Shown one piece after another: positions 18,197 through 28,492 of a DNA stretch of 64,000 bases. The notes under the pieces were generated by a model that did no database searches, had not been told where the DNA came from, and saw only the letters and a program-made list of their open reading frames with translations. Each line of letters begins with the position of its first letter. The first letter of the stretch is position 1. A program made the position numbers and the translations under genes. The stretch is from assembly GCF_000212415.1 (NCBI RefSeq), contig NC_015500.1:1302001-1366000 (forward strand). Direction: 5' to 3'. This stretch comes from Treponema brennaborense DSM 12168 (GTDB taxonomy: Bacteria; Spirochaetota; Spirochaetia; Treponematales; Treponemataceae).

Positions 18197-18859
18197 TTAT
18201 TCAGGCCGAGTTCCGTTTTTCAGAACGTACGGAAGCCGATATACGTCGGCAACGCCCGAAACCAAAACGGCCCCCATTCCCATGGAAAGCGGCAGGGCGA
18301 TGTCGATGTCGTACCGGTCTCCGACGGACAGGCAGTGCGAAACGGCCGCGCCGCTCAAACGCGCCGCAAGTTCAAACGGGCGTCTGTCCGGTTTCGACAC
18401 GCCGCAGGTGTCGAGTCCGATGATTTCAGGAAACAGATCCGATACGCCGAGCGCTTCAAGGGTTTTTCGTGCGGGCAGCACCGGATTGTTCGTAACGCAG
18501 ATGAGTACGTATGTTTCGGCAAGACGTTCGAGCGTGCGGCGCAGTTCCTCGTCCGGCTGCAAAAAGAGGGCCGGTTCGAGCAGTTCGCGTCTCCAGCGGA
18601 TGCTTTCGGCGATTGGAATGCCGAAGGCGGTCAGCGCGTTTCCGAGACTTATTTTCTGACCGTCGTGTTCCGCCGCCCATTTTTCCCGGTACGCGGCGAT
18701 CTGCGCGCGTGCTTCGTCCGCACTGATATCGGCGACAGCCGCGTAGCGGCGGAGCTGAATGTCGATTTGCTCAAAGGCGTACGCACTGTTCGTATACAGC
18801 GTTGAATCTATGTCGAAAATGATCGTGTGCACGCGGTCGGGAAGTGCGTATACGGTCAT
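18197..18859 (-). CDS. HAD-superfamily hydrolase (pyrimidine 5'-nucleotidase-like)
   Basis: 220 residues. Motif I FDIDSTLY holds the nucleophile Asp16 and acid/base Asp18; motif II is VCVTNNP-like (LICVTNNPVLP); motif III/IV is VGDRYDIDIALPLSMG. The cap and spacing fit the subfamily of pyrimidine 5'-nucleotidases and related phosphatases. It overlaps the end of the FGGY kinase gene start-to-stop by 4 bases, making prs-kinase-HAD a coupled operon and suggesting a role in nucleotide or sugar-phosphate turnover. Confidence 0.85.
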   Translation of the reverse strand: MTVYALPDRVHTIIFDIDSTLYTNSAYAFEQIDIQLRRYAAVADISADEARAQIAAYREKWAAEHDGQKISLGNALTAFGIPIAESIRWRRELLEPALFLQPDEELRRTLERLAETYVLICVTNNPVLPARKTLEALGVSDLFPEIIGLDTCGVSKPDRRPFELAARLSGAAVSHCLSVGDRYDIDIALPLSMGMGAVLVSGVADVYRLPYVLKNGTRPE

Positions 18860-20100
18860 AGCGCCGCCGCTCCGTGCGGTTCAAAAATACGATTCGGTCG
18901 TACGAGCGCCGCCGCGCCTTCTTGAATGTCGGCAAAGATGTTCAGTCCCGTACAGGCGAGCACCGCGTCGCCGATCAGTTCCGCGTCGGGGCACGCGGTA
19001 ACTTCAATCGGAATTCCCAGTGCGTCGGCTTTGAATTGCAGCCAGGCACCGTTTTTTGCCTGCCCGCCGGTAGTCCGTATGCGGGACGGAACCGGACAGC
19101 CGGCGTCTCGTGCCAGTTTGAAAAGCAGCGAAACCCCGTTTGCGACTTCCGCCGCAGTTTCGGTCAGAAATGCGTAAGCCGCGGCGTAGCGCTTCGGACG
19201 TGCGATAAGTTCCGCCACGAAGTTTTCGTACGATGCGTCGGGAGCCGTCTCTTTTTTGAGTGCGCTGAAACGGATGCCGCTGTCGGGAATCAGAACGCTG
19301 GCGTTATATAAATCCGGGATTACCGCCGGCAGAATTCGTACCGGAGCCAGTTGCCGCGGCGTCCACACGGATGCGGGGTGAGGCGCGATGCACAAATTGA
19401 TTCCTTCGCTGCTGCCGGCCCTGTCGCAGACGGTTCCCGCGCGCAGTGTGTCCGTTCCGATAAGCGCTACGATAAAATCCGGCGCGCCGCAGAAAACCGG
19501 CACGTCGGACGGCAGTCCGGTTTGCCGCGCCGCTTGGGCGCTCAGAAACCCCGCGCGGTGCGCCGGCGGTACGAACGGCGGCAATTTTTCAGCCTCCAGT
19601 CGGGCGGCTGCCAGTGATTCCTCTGTCCAATATGCTTCCCGATACCGCGATTCCGGCAGAATCGTGAGCGGTTCACCGGTCAGCCGCCATATCAGGTATT
19701 CGGGACCGGAAAATATATACGGAGAGCGCTCCCAGGCGGCGGGATACGTGCTGTGGAACAGCGTCAGGCGCGGAATGAACAGCGAACGGTTCGCCGTATC
19801 GCCGCTGAGCGTTGCGCCTGTTTCCGCAGGCGTTTCGTTCCACAGCAGCGTTTCTCCGGTGCAGGCGGCGAGCGTCGGCCCGTTGCCCGAAACGCATATC
19901 CCGAGAACGCGGCATCCGCCGTCGCGAGCCGCCGTCTTTGCCTGTGCGGCGGCGCTCGTAAATGCTTCGTACCAGCGTTCCGCGCCGCCGGTTCCGTTAA
20001 ATCTGATGCGGACGTAAAACAAAACGGCACCGCTCGTATCGACGAGTGCCGTTTTCAGTGAAGACGTTCCGATATCCGCGCATATGACCGCGCCGTTCAT
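18856..20100 (-). CDS. FGGY-family carbohydrate kinase
   Basis: ATP-dependent sugar kinase of 414 residues. The N-terminal phosphate loop is CADIGTSSLKTALVD, and the C-terminal ATPase domain contains IRTTGGQAKNGAWLQ and CPDAELIGDAVLA. Substrate (xylulose, ribulose, gluconate or similar) cannot be told from these motifs. The ATG at 20100 overlaps the upstream gene's stop as TGATG, which fixes this start and indicates coupling. A frame continues about 44 codons upstream into that gene but lacks family features. Confidence 0.88.
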   Translation of the reverse strand: MNGAVICADIGTSSLKTALVDTSGAVLFYVRIRFNGTGGAERWYEAFTSAAAQAKTAARDGGCRVLGICVSGNGPTLAACTGETLLWNETPAETGATLSGDTANRSLFIPRLTLFHSTYPAAWERSPYIFSGPEYLIWRLTGEPLTILPESRYREAYWTEESLAAARLEAEKLPPFVPPAHRAGFLSAQAARQTGLPSDVPVFCGAPDFIVALIGTDTLRAGTVCDRAGSSEGINLCIAPHPASVWTPRQLAPVRILPAVIPDLYNASVLIPDSGIRFSALKKETAPDASYENFVAELIARPKRYAAAYAFLTETAAEVANGVSLLFKLARDAGCPVPSRIRTTGGQAKNGAWLQFKADALGIPIEVTACPDAELIGDAVLACTGLNIFADIQEGAAALVRPNRIFEPHGAAAL

Positions 20101-21338
20101 CAGTCGTGTTTTACCAGTTTTTCTATAATCGTGCGGTTGTCGAGCAAATCGCTGAGCGACTGATTGTTGTGCAGCCGGGTGATGACGTTTGCAAACAGAC
20201 CGCTGACGTTCGTGCTGATATACCATTCGCATTGCAGCAATTCTTCATGATAGACGGCGTTCGTTCCGATAACGCGGTAGAACAGCCCCTTCTTATATGC
20301 TTCGTTAAATTGCTCGATGGCGTTTCCGGTAAAGAACGGCAGGCTGATAGCGGCGATAACTTTCGTCGCGCCTTCTTCTTTCAGAAATTCCATCGCTTTC
20401 AGCAGCGTTCCGCCGGTGCCGAGCATATCGTCGGCCAAAAAAGCGGCTTTGCCGTGCACGTCGCCGAGCAGCTTGACGGATTTTATATTCGTGTCTTTCG
20501 CGTTCTGCGTAACCACCGAATAATCGCGTTCCTTGTAGATCATGGCGAGCGGCTTTTTCAATCCCGTCGCGTAAAATTTATTGCGGTCGATCGCGCCGGT
20601 ATCGGGTGAAACGACGACCAAATCTTCGGTACCGCCGGTCAGATCCACCAGTTTCGCCAGTTCCCTGATGATTTGATAACTTGCGTGCAGGTTTTCAAGA
20701 TGCGTCCGGCTGAACGCGTTTACGATTTCGCGCGAATGGATGTCGAGCGTAATGATGCGGGCAACGCCCATGTTTTCATAAATGTGGCCGAGCAGACTGG
20801 CTGTCAGTCCTTCGCGGCCCTTTTTCTTGTGCTGACGGCTGTACGGATACACCGGCACTACCAGCGTAATCTGTTCCGCGCCCGCCTGCCGAACCGCGTC
20901 GATCGTAACGAGCATCGACATGATGTGATCGTTGACGGACAGCACCTGCAGGTTTTTGCCGCCGTTCAGTTTAATCGGCTGATGGTTTTCAACGTCCTGA
21001 AAGATGAAAACGTCTTTTCCCCGGATACATTCGTTGATTTCGGTTTTGAATTCCCCGTTCATAAAGTAAGTGAACTGTGCGTCCACTTTGAATTTGGGCG
21101 GGCGGAAGCTGTCCGTTGATCCGCGTACGCAGAGGTCCGAAGTTTTCAAATCGTTCAGAAAATTCAAATCGCGGATAACTTGGTCTTTCGTGATTTTGTA
21201 ACGTTTTGAAACGACATCGCTTTTCAGATTGAAACGATGTTTATACATGTGGCGCAAATGGACGATAACTTCCTCGGCAAAAGCTTCTCCACCTGGACAG
21301 GCAACGACGGCGAGATTCGTCGGTTCGGAATAGGGCAT
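20100..21338 (-). CDS. prs: Ribose-phosphate pyrophosphokinase-like protein, long form
   Basis: Predicted PRPP synthase of 412 residues, about 100 longer than usual. The extra length is N-terminal (roughly 1-90). The core shows the strand DVFIFQDVENHQP, the ATP-side motif VVPVYPYSRQHKKKGRE, LDIHSREI, VVSPDTGAIDRNKF, and a divergent PRPP loop LADDMLGTGGTLLKAM in place of the usual DDxxxTxxT. Whether it is fully active is uncertain because several catalytic positions deviate. GAGGT precedes the ATG by 8 bases. It heads the kinase/HAD operon and is divergent from PPi-PFK. Confidence 0.8.
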   Translation of the reverse strand: MPYSEPTNLAVVACPGGEAFAEEVIVHLRHMYKHRFNLKSDVVSKRYKITKDQVIRDLNFLNDLKTSDLCVRGSTDSFRPPKFKVDAQFTYFMNGEFKTEINECIRGKDVFIFQDVENHQPIKLNGGKNLQVLSVNDHIMSMLVTIDAVRQAGAEQITLVVPVYPYSRQHKKKGREGLTASLLGHIYENMGVARIITLDIHSREIVNAFSRTHLENLHASYQIIRELAKLVDLTGGTEDLVVVSPDTGAIDRNKFYATGLKKPLAMIYKERDYSVVTQNAKDTNIKSVKLLGDVHGKAAFLADDMLGTGGTLLKAMEFLKEEGATKVIAAISLPFFTGNAIEQFNEAYKKGLFYRVIGTNAVYHEELLQCEWYISTNVSGLFANVITRLHNNQSLSDLLDNRTIIEKLVKHD

Positions 21339-21372
21339 GATTCAGACCTCATTTTTTAACGGACAGAAAGGG

Positions 21373-21440
21373 TTCAGAAGGCGCGCCTTTTGAAATCCCC
21401 TCTGATAATGCACCGGTAGTATTCAACTGTTTTTACCGGT
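21373..21440. promoter_or_regulatory. Two palindromes between prs and PPi-PFK
   Basis: 21373-21394 is a 22-base near-perfect palindrome (TTCA-AAGGCGCGCCTT-TGAA with one mismatched pair) within 35 bases of the prs start. 21412-21418 and 21434-21440 form a 7-base inverted repeat (ACCGGTA/TACCGGT) with 15 bases between. Either could be an operator or a leader hairpin. A third small inverted repeat, ACCTC/GAGGT, lies at 21534-21548 near the phosphofructokinase leader. Confidence 0.45.
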
Positions 21441-21604
21441 AACTCGGCGCATCAAAAATAGCATGTTTCGCCCGTTTTGTCTACGGAGGATTTACCGTTT
21501 TGGAAGCGGGACGGTTGATTCGGCTTGTAAAACACCTCGAAATGAGGTAAGATACAATCGTATTTTACGAGTTTACTATTTATTACGTTTTTATAGGAGT
21601 TATC

Positions 21605-23266
21605 ATGAAATCCGTATCAGCATTGCAGACGGCACGCTACGCGTACCAGCCCAAATTGCCGGCTGTTCTCCGCGACAATGAGCCGGAAAACGTTGCCCTT
21701 GAATTCGGCAAACCCACGACCGCCCTTGCCGATCAGGCGGAACTCGCCTCGTTATTCAAACATACGTACGGCAAACCCGAAGCCCTGTTTAAAAAAGGCG
21801 CGAATCCCGCTGCCGGCAAAAAAATCCGCGTCGGCGTGATTCTGTCCGGCGGACAGGCTCCCGGCGGACACAACGTTATCGCGGGTCTGTACGACGGCAT
21901 CAAAAAAGGCAATAAGGATTCGGTCGTTTTCGGCTTTACCGGCGGACCGTCCGGTCTTATCGACGGCGAATACGTTGAAATTACCGATTCGTTCATGGAC
22001 GAATACCGCAATACCGGCGGGTTCGACATGATCGGTTCCGGCCGTACGAAAATCGAAACTCCCGAACAGTACGCCGCTTCCGTTGCGACGGCAAAAAAAC
22101 TCGATCTGGACGCCATCGTCATTATCGGCGGCGACGATTCCAATACGAACGCCGCGCTGCTTGCAGAGCGTTTTGCCGAATTGGGTGAAAAAACGCGCGT
22201 CATCGGCGTACCCAAAACGATCGACGGCGACCTCAAAAACGAACAGATCGAAACCAGCTTCGGCTTCGACACCGCGTGCAAAACCTATTCGGAACTGATC
22301 GGTAACATCGGCCGCGACGCGAACAGCGCCAAAAAATACTGGCATTTCATCAAACTGATGGGCCGTTCCGCCAGCCACATCGCGCTTGAATGCGCGCTCC
22401 AAACGCAGCCGAACGTCTGCCTCGTTTCAGAAGAAGTCGAAGCGCAGAAAATGACGCTGCGCCGCATCACCGACGACATTTGCTCCGTTATCGCGAAACG
22501 CGCCGCCAATAAGGAAAATTTCGGTATCGTGCTGATTCCCGAAGGATTGGTTGAATTCATCCCCGAAATGAAATCGCTGATTGCCGAGTTGAACGATACG
22601 ATGGCCAAGCACGAAGCCGCGTTTAACGCCCTTTCCGACTTTGCGGCGAAAAAAGCGTGGCTCAAATCCAATTTGAGCGCCGCTTCCTACGAAACGTTCG
22701 ATTCTCTGCCCGACGCTATCGCCGCACAGTTTTTGGCCGATCGCGATCCGCACGGCAACGTGCAGGTTTCCCGCATCGAAACGGAAAAACTGCTTGCTTC
22801 CATGGTTGAAAAACGCCTTGCCGAGATGAAAAAAGCCGGCTCGTATACCGGTAAATTCAGCGCGTACACGCACTTTTTCGGCTACGAAGGCCGCTGCGCG
22901 TTCCCGTCGAATTTCGACGCGGACTACTGCTACGCGCTCGGCTACACCGCGTTTATGCTGATTGCAAGCGGCGTTACCGGTTACCTTTCGTCCGTCCGCA
23001 ACTTGACGGCTCCCGCCGAAAAATGGACAGCCGGCGGTATTCCGCTTACGATGATGATGAACATGGAACAGCGCCACGGCTCGAAAAAGCCGGTTATCCG
23101 CAAAGCGTTGGTTGAACTGGACGGCAAACCGTTCAAAACGTTCGCCGCGCATCGCGACGAATGGGCAGTAAAAACAAGCTACTTGTTCCCCGGTGCGATC
23201 CAGTATTACGGTCCGGCCGAAGTGTGCGACCTGACGACGAAGACGATCAAGCTGGAGCGCTGCTGA
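21605..23266 (+). CDS. pfp: PPi-dependent 6-phosphofructokinase, long clade
   Basis: Glycolytic enzyme of 553 residues that phosphorylates fructose 6-phosphate with pyrophosphate instead of ATP, reversibly. The PFK fold shows [16 protein letters not shown], then [11 protein letters not shown], where the GGDD signature (Asp in place of the ATP-type Gly) marks PPi use, followed by the catalytic PKTIDGDL and the [11 protein letters not shown] segment. Length matches the plant-beta-like clade found in spirochaetes. AGGAG lies 7 bases before the ATG. Together with pyruvate kinase and hexokinase in this window it indicates a pyrophosphate-linked glycolysis. Confidence 0.95.
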   Translation: MKSVSALQTARYAYQPKLPAVLRDNEPENVALEFGKPTTALADQAELASLFKHTYGKPEALFKKGANPAAGKKIRVGVILSGGQAPGGHNVIAGLYDGIKKGNKDSVVFGFTGGPSGLIDGEYVEITDSFMDEYRNTGGFDMIGSGRTKIETPEQYAASVATAKKLDLDAIVIIGGDDSNTNAALLAERFAELGEKTRVIGVPKTIDGDLKNEQIETSFGFDTACKTYSELIGNIGRDANSAKKYWHFIKLMGRSASHIALECALQTQPNVCLVSEEVEAQKMTLRRITDDICSVIAKRAANKENFGIVLIPEGLVEFIPEMKSLIAELNDTMAKHEAAFNALSDFAAKKAWLKSNLSAASYETFDSLPDAIAAQFLADRDPHGNVQVSRIETEKLLASMVEKRLAEMKKAGSYTGKFSAYTHFFGYEGRCAFPSNFDADYCYALGYTAFMLIASGVTGYLSSVRNLTAPAEKWTAGGIPLTMMMNMEQRHGSKKPVIRKALVELDGKPFKTFAAHRDEWAVKTSYLFPGAIQYYGPAEVCDLTTKTIKLERC

Positions 23267-23290
23267 GTCTGAGCCGGCACAGCATATTGC

Positions 23291-23326
23291 CGTCCCGAAT
23301 GCGCGTGCGTTCGGGACGTTTTTTTT
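23291..23326 (+). terminator. Rho-independent terminator after PPi-PFK
   Basis: A 9-base perfect stem CGTCCCGAA/TTCGGGACG with a 10-base loop is followed by eight T. Confidence 0.92.
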
Positions 23327-23335
23327 GCGGTCGCC

Positions 23336-23593
23336 CTATGACGGTGCGGTAAGCTTTTCAAGTTCCGTAAGATACGCGAGCGCCGCTTCTCTCGTGGCGC
23401 CGCACATTTCAGCGCACGGCGTCAGGCTCGCGCAAACTGCCGGTCTTTTTTCCGTTCCGAACACCGTGCATTTCATTCGCTCGTCAAGATACGGACACGG
23501 AACCCCCGCCGGTTTCGGCGACCCGTCCGGCATCCGTATTGAGCTGATAGACGGCGCGATACAGCAGGCGCCGCACTTTTCCCTGCAATTCAT
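23336..23593 (-). CDS. YkgJ-type cysteine-cluster protein
   Basis: 85 residues beginning MNCREKCGACCIAPS, with further cysteines in GVPCPYLDE, MKCTVFG, AVCASLTPCAEMCG. The CxxxCxxCC start and the CPYL...C spacing match the YkgJ/UPF0153 family of predicted zinc- or iron-binding proteins of unknown role. It is divergent from the HtrA gene. Its promoter has TTGACG, 17 bases and TACCAT, only 5 bases before the ATG. Confidence 0.82.
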   Translation of the reverse strand: MNCREKCGACCIAPSISSIRMPDGSPKPAGVPCPYLDERMKCTVFGTEKRPAVCASLTPCAEMCGATREAALAYLTELEKLTAPS

Positions 23594-23598
23594 GCCCT

Positions 23599-23627
23599 AT
23601 GGTAGCGCGGCGATGCGCAAGCGTCAA
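23599..23627 (-). promoter_or_regulatory. Promoter of the YkgJ-type gene, leaderless layout
   Basis: TTGACG (minus strand, 23622-23627), spacer 17, TACCAT (23599-23604), then 5 bases to the ATG at 23593. Confidence 0.6.
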
Positions 23628-23680
23628 GAATCGAGCCGTGCCAAGAATCGAACAGTGCCGGTAATCGGCGTATATCCGCG

Positions 23681-23709
23681 TTGCCTTTTCGGCCGTTTTT
23701 GTGTATCAT
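23681..23709 (+). promoter_or_regulatory. Promoter of the HtrA gene, leaderless layout
   Basis: TTGCCT (23681-23686), spacer 17, TATCAT (23704-23709), then 6 bases (TATAGT) to the ATG at 23716. No Shine-Dalgarno. Confidence 0.6.
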
Positions 23710-23715
23710 TATAGT

Positions 23716-25038
23716 ATGAAACTGTATACGAAACATCAAATGATCCGTACGGCCGCCGTAAGCGCCGCCCTCGTTTTTGCGTGTGCGCTGGCCGTCTTTT
23801 TCATGTTTTTCAGGATAAATCCGCCGCAGTCGTCCGCACAGGAAGCGCAGACGGCGTCCGCGCAAACTGAACCGGCGCTTTCCGCTTCTGGGGAAACTTC
23901 TTCGGCACAAGAGGGAGCCGAACCGCAGACGATCATGCTTGAAGAAAAAGCCGTTCCCGGCAGCGCCGATTCGTTCGTGCTCCAGACGGCGGTTAAAGCC
24001 GATCCGGTTTACACTGCCGATATGAAGGCTTCGTACACGCAGGATGAACTGCAGAATATCAGCGTGTATGAAAAATGCAACGAAGCGGTCGTGAACATCA
24101 ACACGCAGGTTATGGCGATAAACTGGTTCTTGGAACCCGTACCGCAGGAAGGCGGTTCCGGTTCCGGTTCCATCATAGACAAACGCGGCTACGTGGTAAC
24201 CAACGTGCACGTCATTTCCGACGCGTATAAAATTTACATTTCACTTTCCGACGGAACGCAGTACGAAGGCCGCGTCGTCGGGACAGATTCGGCGAGCGAT
24301 ATCGCGGTGCTTAAATTCGATCCGCCGGCGGGAGTCGAACTGAAAACGATTGCGTTCGGCGATTCCGATAATCTGAAAGTCGGCCAAAAAGTGATTGCAA
24401 TCGGCAATCCGTTCGGTTTCGATCGTACGATGACGACGGGCATCGTTTCCGGTCTCGGACGCCCGATTCAAAGTTCAAACAATACCATTATCCGCAACAT
24501 GATTCAGACCGACACGGCTATCAACCCCGGAAACTCCGGCGGGCCGCTGCTGGATACGCAGGGACGCATGATCGGTATCAATACGATGATTTATTCCACG
24601 TCCGGAAGTTCGGCCGGCGTCGGCTTCGCCGTTCCGGTTAACACGGCGCGCCGCGTGGTGTCGGATCTGATTCAGTACGGTACGGTACGCCGCGGTGTTA
24701 TTCACGCTTCGTACGTGCAGCTGACTTCCGCGATTGCGTCGTATGCCAAATTGGGCGTTTCTTCCGGTTTGCTGATTTCGGAACTCGAAAAAAACAGCAA
24801 CGCGGCAAAAGCGGGGCTCGCCGCGGGAACCGAAGCGGTCAGATACGGCAGCACCCGCAATTCGCGCATCATTTATCTGGGCGGCGACGTAATCACCGCG
24901 ATAGACGGTATCAGCGTTACATCGCTCGCCGATTATTATTCGATTCTTGAAAGCAAGCGGCCCGGCGACACAGTGCGCGTAACGGTGTACCGGAACAAAA
25001 AATATCAGGATATCAACGTAACGCTCGCCGCGGAATAG
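23716..25038 (+). CDS. htrA: HtrA/DegP-type periplasmic serine protease with PDZ domain
   Basis: Trypsin-fold stress protease of 440 residues. A hydrophobic signal or anchor (about 13-32) is followed by an Ala/Ser/Gln-rich linker (about 37-70). The catalytic triad is His165 (TNVHVISD), Asp195 (DSASDIAVLK) and Ser274 (NPGNSGGPLLD). One PDZ domain (about 335-435; GLLISELEKNSNAAKAGL) recognises unfolded C-termini. Expected role: degradation of damaged envelope proteins. The ATG at 23716 is set by the promoter layout. It is 8 bases upstream of uvrB, which may be co-transcribed. Confidence 0.93.
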   Translation: MKLYTKHQMIRTAAVSAALVFACALAVFFMFFRINPPQSSAQEAQTASAQTEPALSASGETSSAQEGAEPQTIMLEEKAVPGSADSFVLQTAVKADPVYTADMKASYTQDELQNISVYEKCNEAVVNINTQVMAINWFLEPVPQEGGSGSGSIIDKRGYVVTNVHVISDAYKIYISLSDGTQYEGRVVGTDSASDIAVLKFDPPAGVELKTIAFGDSDNLKVGQKVIAIGNPFGFDRTMTTGIVSGLGRPIQSSNNTIIRNMIQTDTAINPGNSGGPLLDTQGRMIGINTMIYSTSGSSAGVGFAVPVNTARRVVSDLIQYGTVRRGVIHASYVQLTSAIASYAKLGVSSGLLISELEKNSNAAKAGLAAGTEAVRYGSTRNSRIIYLGGDVITAIDGISVTSLADYYSILESKRPGDTVRVTVYRNKKYQDINVTLAAE

Positions 25039-25046
25039 GGGGCTTG

Positions 25047-27044
25047 ATGAGACCATTTAAAGTCGTCGCTCCGTACGAACCTTCGGGCGATCAGCCGCAG
25101 GCTATCGAGCGCCTTGTCGAAGGTTTTCTGCGCGGAGACACGTATCAGACGCTCAAAGGCGTAACCGGATCCGGCAAAACGTTTACGATGGCCAAGATAA
25201 TCGAAAAGGTGCAGCGGCCCACGCTCATTATCAGCCACAACAAGACGCTGTCCGCGCAGCTGTACCGCGAATTCAAATCGTTTTTTCCCGACAACGCGGT
25301 GGAATATTTCGTGTCGTATTACGATTATTATCAGCCTGAAGCCTACGTTCCGGCGCGCGACTTATATATAGAAAAAGATGCGTCAATTAACGATGAAATC
25401 GACCGTATGCGTCTGGCCGCGACGTACAGTCTGATGGAGCGGCGCGACGTTATCGTCGTAGCGACGGTTTCCTGTATTTACGGTTTGGGAATGCCCGAAT
25501 TGTACAAGGATATGCGCATCCATATAGAAAAAGGCCAAACGCTCGATCCCGCCGCGTTCGGACGGCAGCTCGTTACTTTGCAGTACGAACGCAACGACGC
25601 CGTGCTCGATCGCGGCCGGTTTCGCATCCGGGGCGACGTTCTGGAAGTGTATCCGGCTTATATGGAAACCGACGAAGCGTACCGTATTGAGCTCGACTGG
25701 GAAGAGATCGTGCGCATCCGTCGGTTCAATACGATTTCGGGTGAAATAATAGAAGAACTCGACGAAACTACGATTTATCCGGCAAAGCACTTCGTCGTGC
25801 CGCCGGAAATGCTCAAATCGGCGACGGATCGTATCAAGTCCGAAATGGAAGACCGCGTGCAGTTTTTGCAGCAGACCGGCAAAATACTGGAAGCCGAACG
25901 GCTGAAAACGCGCACTTCGTACGATCTTGAAATGCTTTCCGAAATGGGGTATTGCCCCGGTATTGAAAATTATTCGGGCCCCATCTCAGGCCGCCGCTCC
26001 GGTGAGCCGCCGGCTACGCTGCTGCACTATTTTCCGTCCGACACGCTGTGCCTGATAGACGAAGCGCACGTAACGGTGTCCCAGATCGGCGCGATGTACG
26101 AAGGCGACCGTTCGCGCAAGCAGAATCTGATAGACTTCGGCTTCCGACTGCCGAGTGCGCTCGACAACCGTCCGCTCAAGTACGCCGAGTTTGAATCGAT
26201 GATCAGTCAGACGATTTACGTAACGGCGACCCCGCGCGAACAGGAAATAAAGCGCAGCACGCAAGTGGTGGAACAGCTGATCCGTCCCACCGGATTGCTG
26301 GATCCTATCGTTGAAGTACGCCCCAGCGAAGGGCAGATGGAAGATATTTACGGTGAAATAAAAGAGCGCATCGCGCGCGGCGAACGGTGTCTGCTTTTGA
26401 CGCTGACCAAAAAGATGGCCGAGGATTTGACCGAATATCTGGACGGGTTGGGACTCAAAGTCAGATATATCCATTCCGAGGTCGAAACGATCGAACGCGT
26501 TGAAATCCTTAAAGGTCTGCGTTCCGGCGAATTCGACGTGCTGATCGGCATAAATCTGCTGCGCGAAGGGCTCGATTTGCCTGAAGTGTCTTTTATCGCG
26601 ATTCTCGATGCCGATAAAATCGGATTTCTGCGTTCGGCGACCAGTCTGATCCAAATAATCGGGCGTGCGGCGCGAAATCAGAACGGGATGGTCGTCATGT
26701 ACGCGGATCGTGAAAGCGACGCGATGAAAGCCGCGATTGAGGAAACCGTACATCGCCGCGAAGTGCAGGAAGCGTATAATACGGCGCACGGTATTACGCC
26801 CGCGACGGTTTCCAAAGCGGTGGCGGACATTCTGGTGCGCCAGAATGAAGACAAAAAAGCCGCCGTGGAAACCGAAACCGCCGTATTGCGCAAAAGCGTC
26901 AACCTGTTCGTTCCGGCGCAGCGGCGTAAACTTATCAAAGCGCTTGAAAAGCAGATGTCCGAATTTGCCGACTGCCTCGAGTTCGAGCAGGCTGCCGCCG
27001 TGCGCGATGAAATCGCCGCGATCAAGGAACAGTACGGCGCGTAA
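25047..27044 (+). CDS. uvrB: UvrABC excinuclease subunit B
   Basis: DNA repair helicase-like subunit of 665 residues that loads at lesions with UvrA and positions UvrC. Walker A is [10 protein letters not shown] (residues 38-47), the beta-hairpin [12 protein letters not shown] follows near 90, Walker B is LIDEAHV, and the C-terminal UVR motif is [20 protein letters not shown] choose the ATG at 25047 over the TTG immediately before it. The gene lies 8 bases after htrA. A long antisense open frame is not a gene. Confidence 0.97.
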   Translation: MRPFKVVAPYEPSGDQPQAIERLVEGFLRGDTYQTLKGVTGSGKTFTMAKIIEKVQRPTLIISHNKTLSAQLYREFKSFFPDNAVEYFVSYYDYYQPEAYVPARDLYIEKDASINDEIDRMRLAATYSLMERRDVIVVATVSCIYGLGMPELYKDMRIHIEKGQTLDPAAFGRQLVTLQYERNDAVLDRGRFRIRGDVLEVYPAYMETDEAYRIELDWEEIVRIRRFNTISGEIIEELDETTIYPAKHFVVPPEMLKSATDRIKSEMEDRVQFLQQTGKILEAERLKTRTSYDLEMLSEMGYCPGIENYSGPISGRRSGEPPATLLHYFPSDTLCLIDEAHVTVSQIGAMYEGDRSRKQNLIDFGFRLPSALDNRPLKYAEFESMISQTIYVTATPREQEIKRSTQVVEQLIRPTGLLDPIVEVRPSEGQMEDIYGEIKERIARGERCLLLTLTKKMAEDLTEYLDGLGLKVRYIHSEVETIERVEILKGLRSGEFDVLIGINLLREGLDLPEVSFIAILDADKIGFLRSATSLIQIIGRAARNQNGMVVMYADRESDAMKAAIEETVHRREVQEAYNTAHGITPATVSKAVADILVRQNEDKKAAVETETAVLRKSVNLFVPAQRRKLIKALEKQMSEFADCLEFEQAAAVRDEIAAIKEQYGA

Positions 27045-27119
27045 GACGTACAGCCCCATAAGGCGAGCAACCGTAAGACGTGCAGCCGTGCCGGATTTAC
27101 CGTGTGCGGCCGGCCGGTC

Positions 27120-28400
27120 TCAGCCGCGATGAAATTGAAGCGCCGCCAGCAGTTCCAGCGCCGCCGGTACCGAGTTTCCCACCGCTTTCTGCAGCGGCAT
27201 GAGAAAGATTCTGCCGGTACCGGAGTCGCCGAACGCCAGTGCGCCTGCGACAGTTCCGGTTTGCGTGTCTTCTACAATTCTGACGTACGGACTTTCGCTT
27301 AAAACGTGTTCTTTCCAGTTTCCGGATTGAACTTCCTGGTCGGTGAGCACCGCTTTTCCGGCGGAAACGGTTTCCTTGTTTCCGATTGAAAGCGTCGTGC
27401 GCGGAACGGTTTGGCGGTACGGTTCAGGCTGAGGAACGCTTTCCGGATACAGATAATGCGCGGCGTTTTGTGCGGCCGTTTTCGCCTGTTCGAGCGCCGC
27501 CGGAACGATTCCCCAGACGACCCCTTCAAATTCGGCACAGTCGCCCGCGGCAAATACGGCCGGTTCGGACGTCCGCATGGAAGCGTTTACCGTGATACCT
27601 TTGCCGCACGCGATTCCTGCCGTTTGAGCCAGCCCCGTTTCGCTGCGTACGCCCATCGAAAGCACGACCGTTTCCGCCGGATCGTTTCCCGCTGAAAGCG
27701 GCGCGAGCAATTCCTGCGGCGTGCGGGTTTCGAGCAGCGCCAAATCGAGCGAAACGCCGGTGTGCACGGTGAGGCCTTCCGCCGTAAGATATTCGGTCAG
27801 CAGCGCGGAAGCCGTCCGGTCAAGCTGGCGCGGCAGCAGATACGGAGCAGTTTCGACGATATGTACGCCGTTTACTCCGGCCGTTTTGAGCGCGCGGGCG
27901 GCTTCTATGCCGAGCAGTCCGCCGCCGATGACAACGGCTGCGTTCCGGTGCGTTTCAATCCGTTTTTTGAGCGCACGGGCGTCGGCAATCGTTCGCAGCG
28001 TAAAAACGCTCCCGAAAGCCGGGCTTTCCGGCGACGGTCTGCACGGAGCGAACGCGCGCGCCCCTGAGGCGATGATCAGTACGTCGTAGGACAGCGTTTC
28101 ATTCGTTCCCTGCGCGCTGCGAACGCTGAGCGTTTTTCGCTGGCAGTGCAGATCGGACGCTTGCGTTTCCGGTAAGACGGTGATGTTCTGCCGGCGGAAC
28201 CAGTCGTGCCGGTGCAGTACGAGCGCTTCTTCTGCAAGCGTTCCGGCAACGAATTCGGGCAGACGGATTCTCGAATAATCCGGCGGGTTTTCAGCGGATA
28301 CGATCGTTATGTTCAGATCCGTTCCCGGATAGAGTTTCCGCAGTTCCGCCGCGGCGGTGATTCCTGCGATTCCCGCTCCGATAATAACAGCTTTTTTCAT
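27120..28400 (-). CDS. FAD/NAD(P)H oxidoreductase (NADH oxidase/rubredoxin reductase type)
   Basis: Pyridine nucleotide-disulphide family flavoprotein of 426 residues. The FAD dinucleotide fold is VIIGAGIAGITAAAEL at the N-terminus, the NAD(P) fold is VVIGGGLLGIEAARAL near 155, and the second FAD motif is VFAAGDCAEF near 285. No redox-active CxxxxC pair is seen, which fits rubredoxin/NADH-oxidase-like reductases rather than disulphide reductases. A likely use in an anaerobe is electron transfer for oxygen or peroxide defence. AAGGAG precedes the ATG. Convergent with uvrB; divergent from the MBL-fold gene. Confidence 0.87.
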   Translation of the reverse strand: MKKAVIIGAGIAGITAAAELRKLYPGTDLNITIVSAENPPDYSRIRLPEFVAGTLAEEALVLHRHDWFRRQNITVLPETQASDLHCQRKTLSVRSAQGTNETLSYDVLIIASGARAFAPCRPSPESPAFGSVFTLRTIADARALKKRIETHRNAAVVIGGGLLGIEAARALKTAGVNGVHIVETAPYLLPRQLDRTASALLTEYLTAEGLTVHTGVSLDLALLETRTPQELLAPLSAGNDPAETVVLSMGVRSETGLAQTAGIACGKGITVNASMRTSEPAVFAAGDCAEFEGVVWGIVPAALEQAKTAAQNAAHYLYPESVPQPEPYRQTVPRTTLSIGNKETVSAGKAVLTDQEVQSGNWKEHVLSESPYVRIVEDTQTGTVAGALAFGDSGTGRIFLMPLQKAVGNSVPAALELLAALQFHRG

Positions 28401-28492
28401 GGACAGCTCCTTTCCGTTCCGTCGGCGTACCGCCGATTCGCGTTTTATCCGTAAATCGTACTATAAAATATCCGGAGCGCTTTGTACAGTAC

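Noticed and set aside
27045-27119. Short duplicated CGTAAGACGT-CAGCC sequence between uvrB and the flavin reductase gene
   Set aside because: Only two imperfect copies in a 75-base convergent gap; nothing more to support a function.
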